This document shows, piece by piece, positions 33,647 through 45,167 of a DNA stretch of 64,000 nt. The translations under genes and the position numbers were made by a program. The stretch lies in contig CM042091.1 in NCBI GenBank assembly GCA_023512835.1, forward strand, positions 38,082,107 through 38,146,106, written 5' to 3'. A model generated the notes under the pieces. The model saw only the letters and a program-made list of their open reading frames with translations. It did no database searches and was not told the origin of the DNA. Source of the stretch: Taxillus chinensis (Eukaryota; Streptophyta; Magnoliopsida; Santalales; Loranthaceae). The number at the start of each line of letters is the position of its first letter. Position 1 is the stretch's first letter.

Positions 33647-35130
33647 TTATGCATAAAAGTCAAGCATACCTAATTTGAGAAGAAGTTCAGAAAATCTTAC
33701 ATCAGGTAGGGGCTTTGTAAGTATATCCGCCAGTTGATCTTCAGTAGCAACATGTTCCAAGGATATGTGCTTTTTAAGAACATGGTCGCGAATGAAATGA
33801 TGCCTGACCTCAATATGTTTAGTCTTTGGATGCATGACGGGATTATTACTGATAGCAATAGCACTGGTATTGTCACAGTAGAGTGGAACAGATGTCATGT
33901 TGAAGTCGTAGTTAGTTGACTTTGCATCTAGAGAAGCTGTGCACAACAACTCCCAGCAGCTATATATTCCGCTTCAGCAGTAGAGGTTGATACGGAATTA
34001 TACTTCTTACTGAACCAAGAGATCAATCTATTTCCAAGGAATTGGCATGTACCACTGGTGCTTTTCCTGTCTATGCGACACCCGGCAAAATCAGCATCAG
34101 AATATCCGGATAAGGCGAAGTTGGACTCTTTGGGGTACCAGAGTCCCAAATTCATCGTCCCTTTGAGATACCTTAATATCCGTTTTACGTGAAGCATATG
34201 TGACTCTTTGGGATTCGCCTGATATCTTGCGCAGATGCAAGTTGCAAACATTATGTCTGGGCGACTTGCTGTAAGATACAACAAGGATCCAATCATCCCT
34301 CTGTACTCAGTCACATTCACTGATTTGCCATCAACACCTGGGTCTAACTTGGCACTGACTGGCATTAGAGTTTTGACAGGAGATGAACCTTCCATACCAA
34401 ACTTCTTGATTAAGTCACGAGTGTACTTAGCTTGGTTGATGAAGATACCTTCCTTCAGTTGTTTGACTTCGATCCCAAGGAAGTAGGACAGTTCTCCCAT
34501 CATACTCATCTCAAACTTGCCAGTCATCAACTTGGCGAACTCATCACAAAGCTTCGGATTAGTTGATCCGAAAATGATATCATCCATGTAGATCTGTACA
34601 ATCAGAGTATGTCCTTTCTCTTTCTGTAAGAATAGCGTGGTGTCAATCTTCCCTTTTTGAAAGTTGTGAGCAAGTAAGAATTCCGAAAGTGTGTCGTACC
34701 AGGCTCTTGGAGCTTGCTTCAATCCATACAAGGCTTTCCTTAGTTTGTAAACCAAATGTCCAACCTTGGGTTCAATGAAACATGGAGGTTGTTCAACATA
34801 TACCTCCTTTTGAAGATTTCCATTCAGAAATGCACTCTTGACATCCATTTGATAAACTTTAAAGTTTTTGTATGAAGCGTATGCCAAGAACATTCTGATT
34901 GCCTTAAGTCTGGCTACTGGGGCAAAGGTTTCGTCATAGTCTATTCCTTCTTCTTGGCGATAACCCTTGGCTACCAGTCGGGCTTTGTTCCGGATTACAA
35001 TTCCGTCCATATCAAGTTTGTTCCGAAACACCCATTTAACTCCAATGACTTGTTGAGACTTTGGCCTAGGTACAAGAGTCCACACATCATTCCTCTTGAA
35101 CTAATTTAACTCTTTCTGCATGGCGCCTAT
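33647..35130 (-). pseudogene. pol: Copia-2 reverse transcriptase and RNase H, nearly intact
   Basis: Minus strand. A 385-codon frame (35085-33928) has [49 protein letters not shown], the catalytic YMDD (34579-34590), [19 protein letters not shown], then RNase [29 protein letters not shown] (first Asp), STAEAEYIA (Glu). A one-frame slip near 33940 leads to the last part (33949-33647): YCDNTSAIAISNNP (Asp) and DQLADILTKPLP. Upstream, two TAG codons near 35100-35145 replace Trp and Gln codons. RT-RNase H makes the cDNA in the particle. The best preserved enzyme in the window and a good reference for copia-1. Confidence 0.92.
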
Positions 35131-35950
35131 CTAATTTGAATCTTGAAGTGCTTCTTCCACCACCTTTGGCTCTATCTGCGACAAAAAGCAAGAGTAGTGG
35201 CACATGTTGGAGGTGGCTGCTCTTGTTCTAACACCAACAGTAGGATCACCAATCACTTGTTCTTGAGGGTGGCTTCGAGTCCACCTATAGTTTTGTGCAA
35301 GTGGTGGTGAATACTCAATGATTTGAAGCTCTGTCAAATTAGGTGGTTCTTCTTCGTCTGCTGTGTGAGCTTCTTCCGGGCCAGCGTTATCCATATTAAT
35401 AGGTTCTGGAGTGTTTTGCGGTTCTCCATTACTATTAATTTCCATATTAGCTGGTCCGAACGGTCTTGAAGGTACTCCGGTATTTTGAATATCCGAAGGT
35501 ATATGTCCGGAGTTAAGTGGAAGTCCGGAGTCCGATTCATCCGTTGCATCATCTGCATCATTTCTTCGTTCTTCACTGGTGCCACGTGGTTGGTTAGTAG
35601 GAGTGACAGGAACATTCATAAACTTTGGGTAGTCAATGTTGTCGTCTTGATCCTGCACATTAGAACTTGGAGAACCAACTTTCGACCAATCCAGGTTAGC
35701 TTCATCAAAGGTCACATGGATAGATTCTTCAACTTTGAAAAGTTTTCTATTGAAAACCGATAAGCCTTGCTATGAAATGAATACCCAACAAATATCCCAT
35801 CATCAGATTTTGGTTCAAATTTATTCCGGGATTCTTTTCCATTATTCAGTACGTAGCAAGTACACCCGAAGTTCTGAAGTGTGAAATAGAAGGCTTTCGG
35901 CTTTTCCACATCTCATAGGGTGTTTTCATGGTAAATTTATTTATAAGAGT
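35131..35950 (-). pseudogene. pol: Copia-2 integrase C-terminal region and linker to RT
   Basis: Minus strand. 35909-35712 carries FTLQNFGCTC, DDGIFVGYSFHSKAYRF; 35715-35131 carries MTFDEANLDWSKVG, a D/E/N/P-rich linker, then PPLAQNYRWTRSHP and QVIGDPTVGVRTR, typical of the copia integrase tail before RT. One frame slip near 35750. The linker is expected to be flexible. Confidence 0.82.
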
Positions 35951-35956
35951 TCTGTT

Positions 35957-36562
35957 CTAAACATAGCAGGCAGTAGACACCGCTTCAGCCCATAGGCTGA
36001 GAGGAAGCTTTGCCCCTGCTAACATTGATCTGCCAGCCTCGACTAAAGTGCGATTCTTGCGTTCAGCTACCCCATTTTGTTGTGGAGTTCTGGGCGCAGA
36101 GAAGTCGTGCTGAATGCCCTGTTCAGAACAATATGACCTCATATCTGAAAAATCAAATTCTGTACCATGATCACTCCTGATGCATTTAATGCTCAGTCCT
36201 TGTGAGTTGCTTATCCAGTTGAAGAGATCAACAAGGTGTTCAAATGTTTGATCCTTAGATTTCAGGAACAACACCCATGTGTACCTGGTGAAGTCATCGA
36301 TAACCACAAGGGTATATCTCGTACCAGCTAGTGAAGAAACAGAAATGGGACCACAAAGATCCATGTGAAGTAGTTGTAAGGGAGCAGTTATTGAATTAAC
36401 TGATTTGCTCTTAAAACTATGTTTGGTCTGTTTGCCAAGTTGGCATTCGCGATAGAGAGTGTCTCTGGAGTATTTGCGTTTAGGCAAACTAGTGACCAAA
36501 TCAAGCGATACTAATTTAGACAAGGTCTTAAAATTTAAATGTGTGCAACGCTTGTGCCATAG
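35957..36562 (-). CDS. pol: Copia-2 integrase core
   Basis: Minus strand, open from 36562 to 35957. GAG-pre-integrase LWHKRCTHLNFKTLSKLVSL, then a zinc-binding stretch ending CQLGKQTKHSFKS, then the rve core with the DDE residues: LLHMDLCGPISV (Asp), IRSDHGTEFDF (Asp), NGVAERKNRTLVEAGRSM (Glu). The stop before it (TGA at 36563-36565) separates it from protease. The first zinc ligands are altered. Integrase inserts the cDNA with 5-bp staggered cuts, in line with the 5-bp duplications seen for elements here. Confidence 0.88.
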   Translation of the reverse strand, partial: LWHKRCTHLNFKTLSKLVSLDLVTSLPKRKYSRDTLYRECQLGKQTKHSFKSKSVNSITAPLQLLHMDLCGPISVSSLAGTRYTLVVIDDFTRYTWVLFLKSKDQTFEHLVDLFNWISNSQGLSIKCIRSDHGTEFDFSDMRSYCSEQGIQHDFSAPRTPQQNGVAERKNRTLVEAGRSMLAGAKLPLSLWAEAVSTACYV

Positions 36563-37015
36563 TCAACTATCTTCATGTGATGTTGTAGTGAGGAAGCATA
36601 TAGGGTCAGAAGAATTGCTTCTCAAGACCACAGAATATATGTCCCCATCTTTTGATCCGGATAGCTTAATATCTCCGGATAAGTTATCTCTAACTGTGCA
36701 GGTGTTTGACAAAAAGGAAACTGTGAATCCTTTGTCACATAAATTACTGACACTCAGCAGATTATGCTTCAAACCTTCAACTAATGCAACCTTAGTAATT
36801 GATACACAGCCGTTGGTTAAAGTGCCATACCCCACAGTCTTACCTTTACTATTGTCACCATATGTTATGGATGGGCCTCGTTTGTCAGTAACATCCACGA
36901 GCAGAGACTTATCACCCGTCATAAGTCCGGAGCATCCGCTATCAAGTATCCACTTGCCTTGATTGATCTTTGACTTCAAGTGAGATGGTAGTGAATTCCA
37001 TAGATGCTCCTGCAA
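36563..37015 (-). CDS. pol: Copia-2 aspartic protease
   Basis: Minus-strand frame of 150 codons. Active site KWILDSGCSGLMTGDKSL (D-S-G-C-S), then SITYGDNSKGKTVGYGTL and VEGLKHNLLSVSNLCDKGF, the usual protease to GAG-pre-integrase sequence of SIRE elements. Cuts the polyprotein. Ends at a TGA (36563-36565) that in related elements is a sense codon. Confidence 0.88.
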   Translation of the reverse strand: MQEHLWNSLPSHLKSKINQGKWILDSGCSGLMTGDKSLLVDVTDKRGPSITYGDNSKGKTVGYGTLTNGCVSITKVALVEGLKHNLLSVSNLCDKGFTVSFLSNTCTVRDNLSGDIKLSGSKDGDIYSVVLRSNSSDPICFLTTTSHEDS

Positions 37016-37095
37016 GACAACAGATTACACTTTTTGTGCCCAAACTTGTTTCGGGCGGTTAGGAGAAGCAACAACAGTGTCAACTATTCCGAATT

Positions 37096-39323
37096 TTACG
37101 TTGCTAGGAACTTTGACTTTCCAAGTTGACTTAGCTTTTTCCGTATTAGTTGCTTCTTTAACTTGGGTTTTCTTAGGTGAGATGCTCCAAGGAGTTTTAG
37201 TTTAGATTTCCGAGAAGAACCCTTTTTGACAACCTGATTTTTATTGATTGAAAAGTGATTACATAACCAGTCATCCGATAGACTCCAACATTCATAATGG
37301 TAGTGACCTATTTCAAAACATATCGAACAGACACTATGATATGGAGTTACAGTGGGGGATACAGGTTTCTTTGGCTTAACAGGTTTCCTACTCTGTTCCC
37401 TATGGCCTAATCCTTTGCAAACGGGTGACGCGCTCTTGGCCCTAGAAGCGTCAACCTTAGCCTTTTCTTTGTTTCTGGGTGCTGTAGTTTCTGCTTTAAC
37501 TACAGCAACCTTCCCTTCATCGTTTGGTACGGGTGCTACTACTTCGGGATTAGCAGTAATAGCCTCTCTTCCACAATCATAAACTATGGTGCCACTTGAA
37601 ACAAAACCATCGAACGGTTTAGATGTACTAACAGGATATAGGTTGGTTAGTTTTGGAGTGTAATCCGGAGGGGGCTCAGTAGCTGGAGCAGTGGAAGTGG
37701 ATTCGGATCCTAGGCCAGGTTTGACTCGGATATTGTCAGGATCAGTTTTAAATGTAAAGGCTATTTCCCTGGATTTTAGCCATTTACGATTTATTTCCTT
37801 TTCCTTTTCAAGTTCAATCTCGAGTCTTTTAAGATTTACATTCATGCCTATGAGGTTTGTATTCAGCAAGTGATTTTCAGCTCTTAGGTTGTGATACCAA
37901 ACCTCCCTGCTTCGGTAGTCAGCTATGTCCTTTTCAAGTTTAGAAACAGTAAGTTCTAGGCGTTTAGTCTGACCACTCATATTTTGATACATTTGAGTAA
38001 TTATTAATCTCTCATTCTTTTCATCATCACATTCCTTAGTAAGAGATTCTATTTTACTCAAGAGCTCAGAGATAGAAGGTACCTCAGCGTTTGCCATGAG
38101 GCAGACGTTCGCCTTTTCCGTTGGTTCGTCGTCTGAAGATTCATCTTCTTCTTCCGAACCACTGTTGTATTTTGAGACGAACGCCTTCCTCTTCGTCTTG
38201 CTATTGTCTGAGGTGGAGTGTTGGGCTTTAACCTTGTCATCCTTGTCGGCCGTCTTGGGTTTGGATCTACAGTCCTTGGCCCAATGACCAGGCTTCCCGC
38301 AATTGTAGCAGTCTTGGGATGTGGACTCCGACCGCTCCTTCCTTCTCGAGGATGAGGAAGAGCCTCTTCTGAATCCTTTTCTGCTTTTCCGTAGGAATCG
38401 TGTGAAGGATTTCACCAGAAGTGCTATTTCTTCTTCCATGTCCGAGTCAGAGTTTTCTGACTCTTCCATATCATCCTCCGTCAGCATGCTTGGTCCAGCC
38501 GTAGCCTTAAGAGCTACCCCCTTTTCTTTCTGAGCTATTTTCTCGTCTCGGTCAGTGTATTTGAATCTGACCTCATGAGTCCGTAGCTCTCTATATAGCA
38601 CTTCAAGGGGAGCATACTACCAGTTGTCTTTGGATTGCATCTGGAGCTGCTTGGAGTAATAGCGATCCGGCAAGGAACGAAAGAACTTGTCATTTATTTG
38701 GAACTGAGTGTAGTGCTCGTTGACGTTTTCAATTCCAGGATGAGCTTGCCGAATCACCGATAGATGCTCTCCAGGGATTCGTCAGGTTTGTGGTTGAAGC
38801 TCTCAAAGTTCTGTCTGAGAGCGCAAATGACGTTCTGCATCTGGGACTGACTTCCTTCATATAGAATAGTCAATTTGTCCCACACAGCTTTTGCTGTCGT
38901 GCAGCCCTGGACGTCCGTGAAGGCCTCTAAATCTAAGGATGATGTCACGTAAACTAGAGCCTTTTCACTGCCGTATTGCCAGGCTCTTTCATCGTGAGTG
39001 AGTTCAGCATCAGTCTTTGGCCTCCTGACCCCATTTTCTCCGATGGTCATCGGAATGGGAAGCTCCTGATGAAGACAAGGCCACATTAGATGATCATGAT
39101 AGGTCATGAACATCTTCATGCGAGCTTTCTACTGGGAGAAAAGCTCTGGTGTGAACTTTGGCGGTTTGCTTAGTGTGTAGCCTGAACTCCGTGGTTGAGG
39201 AGCAGTGGTAGCAGCAGGTTGTGGTGGATTAACATTTTCACTACTGCTACGATGGGGAAGGGGCTCTTGAGCTCCCCCGGAGTTGAGGCGGGTGTTGAAT
39301 AGCATGCTGCTTTCTTCGGCCAT
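37096..39323 (-). pseudogene. gag: Copia-2 gag, with nonsense codons
   Basis: Minus strand from MAEESSMLFNTRLNSGG (ATG at 39323). Blocks: N-terminal region to 39129; FMTYHDHLMWPC, AFTDVQGCTTAKAVWDKLT, FNHKPDESLESIYR (39119-38754); then 38601-37096, 501 codons: YRELRTHEVRFKYTDRDEK, a zinc knuckle CYNCGKPGHWAKDC (C-x2-C-x4-H-x4-C, about 38310-38270), an acidic S/E/D stretch, a long coiled coil (CDDEKNERLIITQMYQNM onward), and a basic tail. Lesions: TAG at 39129-39131 (a Trp codon in the copies compared), TGA near 38754, a slip near 38720 and a TAG near 38620. Gag forms the particle and binds RNA. Confidence 0.85.
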
Positions 39324-39370
39324 TGTTGAGTTGAGAGGGAGTGAGGGATCTCTACGAGCAGGTAGAACTT

Positions 39371-39382
39371 GCTCAGATACCA
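39371..39382 (-). promoter_or_regulatory. Copia-2 primer-binding site (tRNA-iMet type)
   Basis: TGGTATCTGAGC on the minus strand, two bases from the LTR end. One base differs from the common TGGTATCAGAGC. Confidence 0.85.
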
Positions 39383-39384
39383 CT

Positions 39385-40711
39385 TGTTGGTCCCGGAGAG
39401 CCTAGAGGGGGGTGAATAGGCTCTTTGAAAATTCTTTCTCTCTCCCAATGGCTTGACACCCACTCTGGTTAAATAGATAAAATCAGTGTGGGAGATTAAC
39501 CAGGTAGTGGAAGTATGTTGTTTTATTATCTGTAGATAATTACAACAAAGCAAAACACTCTATTTATGGTTACACACGCTAGGCTGTAAATCTCTGTATG
39601 AGCTATTTCACACGATACACGCTTGTAAGTATATGAGTACAAGTAAGCGTGTGTGTATATTTCTAGCTTTTTACATTGCTATATATATAGACATCCTAGA
39701 AATCTATCTTGGAACTGCATTCTCCGAACAGTGTAAAGCATTGAAGTTCTTCATCGGAAAATGCTGAAGCTTTAACTGCTGCGGATGTGGAGCTCGAGAT
39801 ATTGGAAGCATAAGTTGTAATGAATTCTTGCTTGATTCCAATTGCATTTGAGACCACGTCCACATCTCCGCGTGATCCACGTGTAAGGTAATTTAGGTTT
39901 TCAACGGGTTTGTTTTACATCAGGATGAAGCGAGTTGATTGCAATAAAAGCGACTTGGAAATGATGAAGCAGCGTCTTCTTAATCCGTCATAAGGTTCCT
40001 TCCTCCGTATCAACGAAGCTCGGATCCTTACTCCGTGTCAGTGGCTGCTTACTCCGTATGAATGAAGTCCTGGAATCCTTGTTCCGTGTCAACGCCTCTT
40101 ACTCCGCATGAAGTATAGGTTCGGAGAGCTTATTCCGCATCAGTGCTTCCTTACTCCGCATAAAGTAGGTACTGAATGCTTACTCCGCATCAGTGAATCC
40201 TTACTCCGCATGAGTAATGGTTCGGATTCCTTATTCCGCATTTGTTGTCCTTACTCCGCAACAATTGTCCTTACTCCGTTCGAATGAGACTCGGATTTCT
40301 TAGTCCGTGTCTTCTTTTTCTTTAGTCTAGTGGAGTGACAATTTCGATTCTCTCTCCGCAACAAGTCTCTCTTATTCCGTGCGAGTGATAGACTTGGAAT
40401 CTTATTCCGTATCAATTGACTTAGCCAAATTGAGAGTTAGACACGGGTTCCTTAAGTCGTTTTGTCAAGTATTTAGTCTGCACGAAAAGTCCTTACTCCG
40501 GATGAAGACTCGGTTATATACCAAGTGAATGACGATACTCATGATGATCCAGATCAGGATTATTTATCCTGTTCTTAGCTTTGTTCTCACACGAGTAGGT
40601 CCGGATTAGAGTTATATCATCTGCACAGACTTAATAGTAAATATGAAACATCTCGAATCAAATTGCATAAGGCTTGACCCGCATTATCCAAATTCTAGGT
40701 TTGATCCAACA
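39385..40711 (-). repeat. Copia-2 5' LTR (1327 bp)
   Basis: Minus strand, starts TGTTGGATCAAACC and ends GGGACCAACA. TATA box candidate TATATATATA at 39680-39689. U3 (40000-40520) has about 18 dispersed CTTACTCCG(C/T)AT words, the same core as the copia-1 minisatellite but unevenly spaced. The expected right-hand target duplication is GAGAC (40712-40716); its partner is outside the window. Confidence 0.88.
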
Positions 40712-41295
40712 GAGACAACTCACACAGACAACCTGAATGATCAAACTCCAAACTCTACCTATACTGTGTTGTAAATTAGACAATGATAGAGTGTGTGTTC
40801 TGATTCTCAATAGAGCCATCTTGTCTCTCAAGTCATCTATGCTGAACTAAAAATCATTGTTGGCTCAGGGTTGTGGTAAGATTCGGTTGACCATGAGTTT
40901 ACCAAATAGTGTAATTCTAGTTCCTGAATCATGCTCACATGCTGATCCGAGAGTGAGAGGGTGAGGCCTTCGCTGAGTGAGTTTTGCTAAATATGTGAGG
41001 AGACTCTAAATTCATGACTTGGTTGTTGCACTTGATAAACCATGGTTTACTGGATGCTATGTTAACATAGTGATCATTTTCTGGCACAAGATGTAGTGTG
41101 ATGAAGTACTTAGTCCTTTTTAAAGTAAATGGAGCGTTAAATGGTAGTGATGCAGTAGCCATACATGTAAACTAGGTAATACGGTGGAAAGAAATCAAGT
41201 TCTGGACACGCAATTTCAATTCCACTCACAATACTATTCATCATGCATAATATTATGTGAATTATCATATGCATCACATGTGTGTTGTTAAGTGT
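40712..41295. other. Older host DNA, unclassified
   Basis: No frame resembles a known protein and no repeat ends were recognised. It lies between copia-2 and the LTR-like fragment at 41296. Nothing further can be supported. Confidence 0.4.
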
Positions 41296-41765
41296 TGAAA
41301 AGGTCCAGAGAAATCCACCTTTCGCTGAATTCGTAGTCGACCTCGAAGCAAACTGCATCGAAGAACTGCTGGATCGAAGCCTCGAAGGTCAAAGCCTCGA
41401 AGCATCCTAAATGCAGCTTCGTAGAGTCGCAGTCCAAAGAATCAAAGCAAGACGGATTCTGTTACTCACTACTCAAGCATCGCAGACACGTCAGCACGTC
41501 ACTGTGCACTTAAAATCCAAAACATACCGACTTAAGGAGTGACGTGGACTTTTCACTTGAGTATTCCAATGAGTGGATCCGAAAGATAAAGAGGTGGGTC
41601 AGAGAAAAGAACGCGGACCCTGAAGACGAACCGACAGAGTGTGTGACTTCTACGGTACACTTCTCAACTCATATATAAGTCACTGATAGAGACGGAGCGC
41701 AAAGGTATGTTCATCGTTTTCACACTCGAACCCTTACCCTAGAAGTCTTTCTCTCTCTCTCTCTC
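41296..41765 (+). repeat. Possible LTR or promoter fragment cut by Athila-2
   Basis: Starts TGTTGAAAAGGTCC, has repeated TCGAAG and CCTCGAAG words (41340-41410), GACGTG words, a TATA box TATATAAG at 41672-41679, and then a CT-rich stretch that runs into the Athila-2 insertion and resumes at 54802 (CTCTCTCCC...). This has the look of an LTR's U3-R-U5 or a promoter with CT-rich leader. Neither the second LTR nor a coding region was found, so the call is tentative. Confidence 0.35.
41761..41765. repeat. Target-site duplication, Athila-2, left copy
   Basis: CTCTC before the left LTR; right copy 54802-54806. Because the target is a CT microsatellite the match is weaker evidence than usual, but the LTR ends fit exactly. 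Confidence 0.75.
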
Positions 41766-43253
41766 TGACAACGTGCATTTATGCCGTTATCCTATGCCTT
41801 ATATAGGGTGTTTTAGCGTATATTTTGTACCTATTTGCATGTTATTTTCGACATATTTGCTCTAACCCCTAGGAAGACCCTGTTTAGTGTATAGTGGTAC
41901 TTTTTGAGTGTTTTTGGCAGGTTTTGGAGCAACCTTGTCCCACACACTTTGGCTAGATCACTCCATCAACTCACAAGGAAGCTATAGGAAGAAGATGGAA
42001 GCAAAATGAAGGCAAAATCAAGGTGCACGTGAAATGCCTTCTCACGTGCATTCTCACGTGCACGGATTTTATTGCATGGATGCCTTCTTCAACTCAAGAG
42101 GAAGCTTTTGGAGCAAATTGGAGTCAAATTGGAGCTGCACGTGAAAAGGGTCTTCTCACGTGCATTCTCACGTGCAAGCATATTTGTGCTCCCAATGATG
42201 TATTTTGTTGTTTTAATCATTTTCCTCTAAAGAACGGGGTAAATTTGGTGTAGTTTGAGTTTTATTTCGCCTAGAACGTCGATTAGTGTCACTAACCAAA
42301 ACGACGTCGTTTTGGTTGCGACCACATTTATAATTAGGGCACACCTTTTGTAACCCTAAGTTGGCCCACTAAAACCTATAAATAGGGGTCTTTGGAGGCA
42401 TTGTAAATCATCTTGAGTGGGAGAATCGGATCTGAGTTCGAAAAGAGCTATAGCCATTGCTAAAAGATCGGATTGTCCTTGGCAAGGAGTGAGTTTGGGC
42501 ACGACGCCTGGAGTCTTTGGAGGCCGGAGTCCTGGTTCATCTTGGGGTCTTCCTTTATTGTCCTGGTACCGTAATCATGTTCTTTCCTATGATTGTTATT
42601 GTTTTTGTCATGATTATGGAGTAGTCTTGTTAGTCTAGGGGAGCAATGTAGCCCCCAATAAATTGTAGTCGGTTTGGTTATGGTTGTTAATAAAATAGAA
42701 TTCAGTTCTTGTTTAATTCACTTGCTTGAATGGAAATGCCTAGTTTATGCATAATTAGGTAATCTTAGCCCTTGTCTAGGGTGGAACACTAGTGAATTAG
42801 ATTTAATATTGCATGATGGACCAAGTCCGAACTATTAGATTGTTTGTCTACCTTGATCACTTTTATTTGCATGGACCAAATGGGATAAAAGCCTTAAATC
42901 TATCTTAGCATGGACCAAATGTAAGATAGGTAGGAGATAATCAACATGAACTTGAACGAACATAAATCAAGAACAAGAGCCATAACCGATTAGTACAATC
43001 GATTGGGTGGTAAACATTGTGACCCTAGATGTCTATACCAACCGCTTGCCAACATTAGATTTAATATCTTTTTTGTTAAAATATTTGCACAACAAACATC
43101 AATTGTCCAGACATAAAATCAACTTGTTAGCTTAGTGCTTGTCGCTAACAGATTAGCTACCTCCCCGTGGGTTCGACAACCGGAGTCTTAATACTCCATT
43201 TTATTACTTGACCCAGTGCACTTGCCAAAAACCTTACATAATTTATCGGGTCA
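41766..43253 (+). repeat. Athila-2 5' LTR (1488 bp)
   Basis: TGACAACGTGC...CGGGTCA. Contains two CACGTG hairpin groups (42030-42062 and 42136-42176), the palindrome CCAAAACGACGTCGTTTTGG (42296-42315) and TATAAATA (42377-42384). Against the 3' LTR it shows CTG to CG (42231-42240), CAG to CG (42981-42990) and CTGCA to CCGA (42821-42832), with little other divergence. Confidence 0.92.
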
Positions 43254-43259
43254 AGTTTT

Positions 43260-43272
43260 TGGCGCCGTTGCC
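43260..43272 (+). promoter_or_regulatory. Athila-2 primer-binding site
   Basis: TGGCGCCGTTGCC six bases after the LTR. Continues GGG where Athila-1 has AGGG, again a lost A in CAG. Confidence 0.88.
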
Positions 43273-43439
43273 GGGAGGCACGCCAAACGTTGTTAGGACT
43301 AAGTGACATTAGGTGCTCAAGTTTATTTGTGATCTGGAATTTTATTTTCTTGTACTTTTGCTAGTACGGTGTTACCTGGTATCTTTTTGTTTTTGCTACG
43401 TGTCGGAGTGCACCTTAGGTGTTTGAGAAAATTCCTCCG

Positions 43440-45166
43440 TATATCGTCACATCGGGGGTGAGCTATTACCATACGATCCCGAAATCGAACGAACATTGCG
43501 AGAGCGTAAGAGCTCGGAGGGTATTGGCTGCACCGAACAGCAGTTGGAAGGCTTACATACCGTGTGTGAAGAAATCATGGCTGAAAACGAGCAAGGGAAG
43601 ATCGGGGACACAACGGCCAAGGAGGTTATCGCCAAGGACCTTCATGGATTATGCTAGACTGCTTATCGGATGAGTATTCAGGCATCGAAGGGTGCCGGTC
43701 CAAGCAAACAACCGAGCTAAAACCTGCGCTATCGCAAATGGTGGGCAAGATGCATTCCGAGGCTCGGCGCTAGATGATCCACACAACCATCGGGCGATTC
43801 TTGCAAATTTGTGACACCATCAAAATTAATGGAGTCTCGGATGACGTCATTAAGTGCGACTTTTCCCGTTTTCCCTGAAGGACCGAGCTCTTGGTTGGTT
43901 CCAGTCCCTCCTGGGCAATACACACATGGGACCAAATGGTGGAGAAGTTTCTCTCCAAGTACTTTCCACCAACAAGAGTTATTCATCTAAGGAGCCGGAT
44001 AAATCAATTCACCCAGATGGTGATGAATCGCTATACGAGGCCTGGGAGCGGTTTAAAGACTTGGTGAGGGAGGTGTCCTAATCATGGCAGCCGAATGGTT
44101 ACAAGTCGAATCTTTTTATGCGGTCGCATGCAAATACAAGGAGCATGATAGATGCGGCCGCCGGAGGAGCATTCATGATGATGGAGCCTTCGCAACGTGG
44201 AGCTTATGAGCGAATGGCGTTGTCAAACCGCCAATGGTCCAATGACAGACGCCCTAGAGCCGAGCCGGTGGCTGCAGTATCAAATTCGTCAAATTAACTC
44301 GGTTCGATGAGTTGACAAGGAAGATGGAGTTCCGACGGAGCAAATGTCGGTAATGGCCGTTCGCATGGAGGGCGAGCCGAACCACCTAAGGCGTTTCCGA
44401 AGATGTTGCTACTGCCCACTATAAAGAAGCCCAATATGTTGGGAATCGAGGTGGAGGATATCACGACAATATCGAATCCAAACCAGACCGAATCTTCCTC
44501 ACCCAACCACTTTCGAATCAAGGAGGACCTCACCAATTTCAACAACGGCCTTACTTATGGCAAAGGCGAATAAGGTTCCCGCCATCGGAGCAACACGGTA
44601 TGGAGAACGTTCTCCGTCACAACTTCCTCCCGGGTTCCGGAAGATGCCTACAAGGAGGAAGACAAAGAGAAGGCAAAGGATGAAGAGATGCGGAACTTCT
44701 TTTTATCAATTTGCTAAGCAAGCAACCACGAGAATGAGTAAGGGGGAGACAAGGATTGAGTCCCTTACCACGTCTGTCCGGGATCTTGGGGCTGCCATGA
44801 AGAATATCGAACAGCGATTGGTCGGTTAGCAAATGCGGTTAGGCCATCTTCATCAAACACTTTTCCCAAAGAATACGAGGTCAACCCAAGGGAGCATGCA
44901 AAGCTATAATGCTTAGAAGTGGGAAAGAACTACCAGTGGAGAGAAGAAAATCGAGCCAACCAAGGAGGAGTCCGAACGGCTTGCCCAGGAGGAAGCTAAA
45001 GAAGGAGATGCTCGAAGCTTTGTAAGGACCAGACAGAAAAGGTTGGGAGTAGTCAACCGACAAGCCGTCAGCATGAAGTTAGCCCTCCCGTTCCGTATAA
45101 ACCTCCTATGCCGTATCCTCAAAGGCCGAGGAAAAAGAAATTAGATGCTCGGTTCCGAAATTTTTA
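43440..45166 (+). pseudogene. gag: Athila-2 gag, heavily frameshifted
   Basis: Same blocks as Athila-1 gag: KAYIPCVKKSW (in a shifted frame) near 43550, FPFSLKDRALGWFQS (43860-43905), DESLYEAWERFKDLV (44026-44075), AKQATTRMSKGETRIESLT (about 44715-44770), RDLGAAMKNIEQ (about 44780-44815). Nearly every block is in a different frame. Comparing base by base with Athila-1, the indels sit at CAG, CTG and neighbouring words (e.g. GATCAGGGACA there, GATCGGGGACA here). Role as for other gag proteins; the protein cannot be made from this sequence as it stands. Confidence 0.8.
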
Positions 45167-45167
45167 G

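Larger units (their letters stand above)
32022..40711 (-). mobile_element. Copia-2: SIRE/Maximus-like element, 5' LTR to RNase H
   Basis: Minus strand: 5' LTR (39385-40711), primer site (39371-39382), gag, protease, integrase, RT-RNase H, then a non-coding spacer (32027-33640) interrupted at 32021 by the Ogre; the env-like ORF resumes at 6085-5222. Longest surviving frames are 501 codons in gag and 385 codons in RT-RNase H. Lesions are mainly TGG-to-TAG, CGA-to-TGA and CAG-to-TAG type, fitting C-to-T decay of methylated DNA. Related to copia-1, but the LTR interior differs markedly. Confidence 0.9.

Noticed and set aside
40935..41358. Two short minus frames in the older host DNA, considered as a copia gag N-terminus
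   Set aside because: No convincing motif and no neighbouring LTR or primer site; left unclassified.
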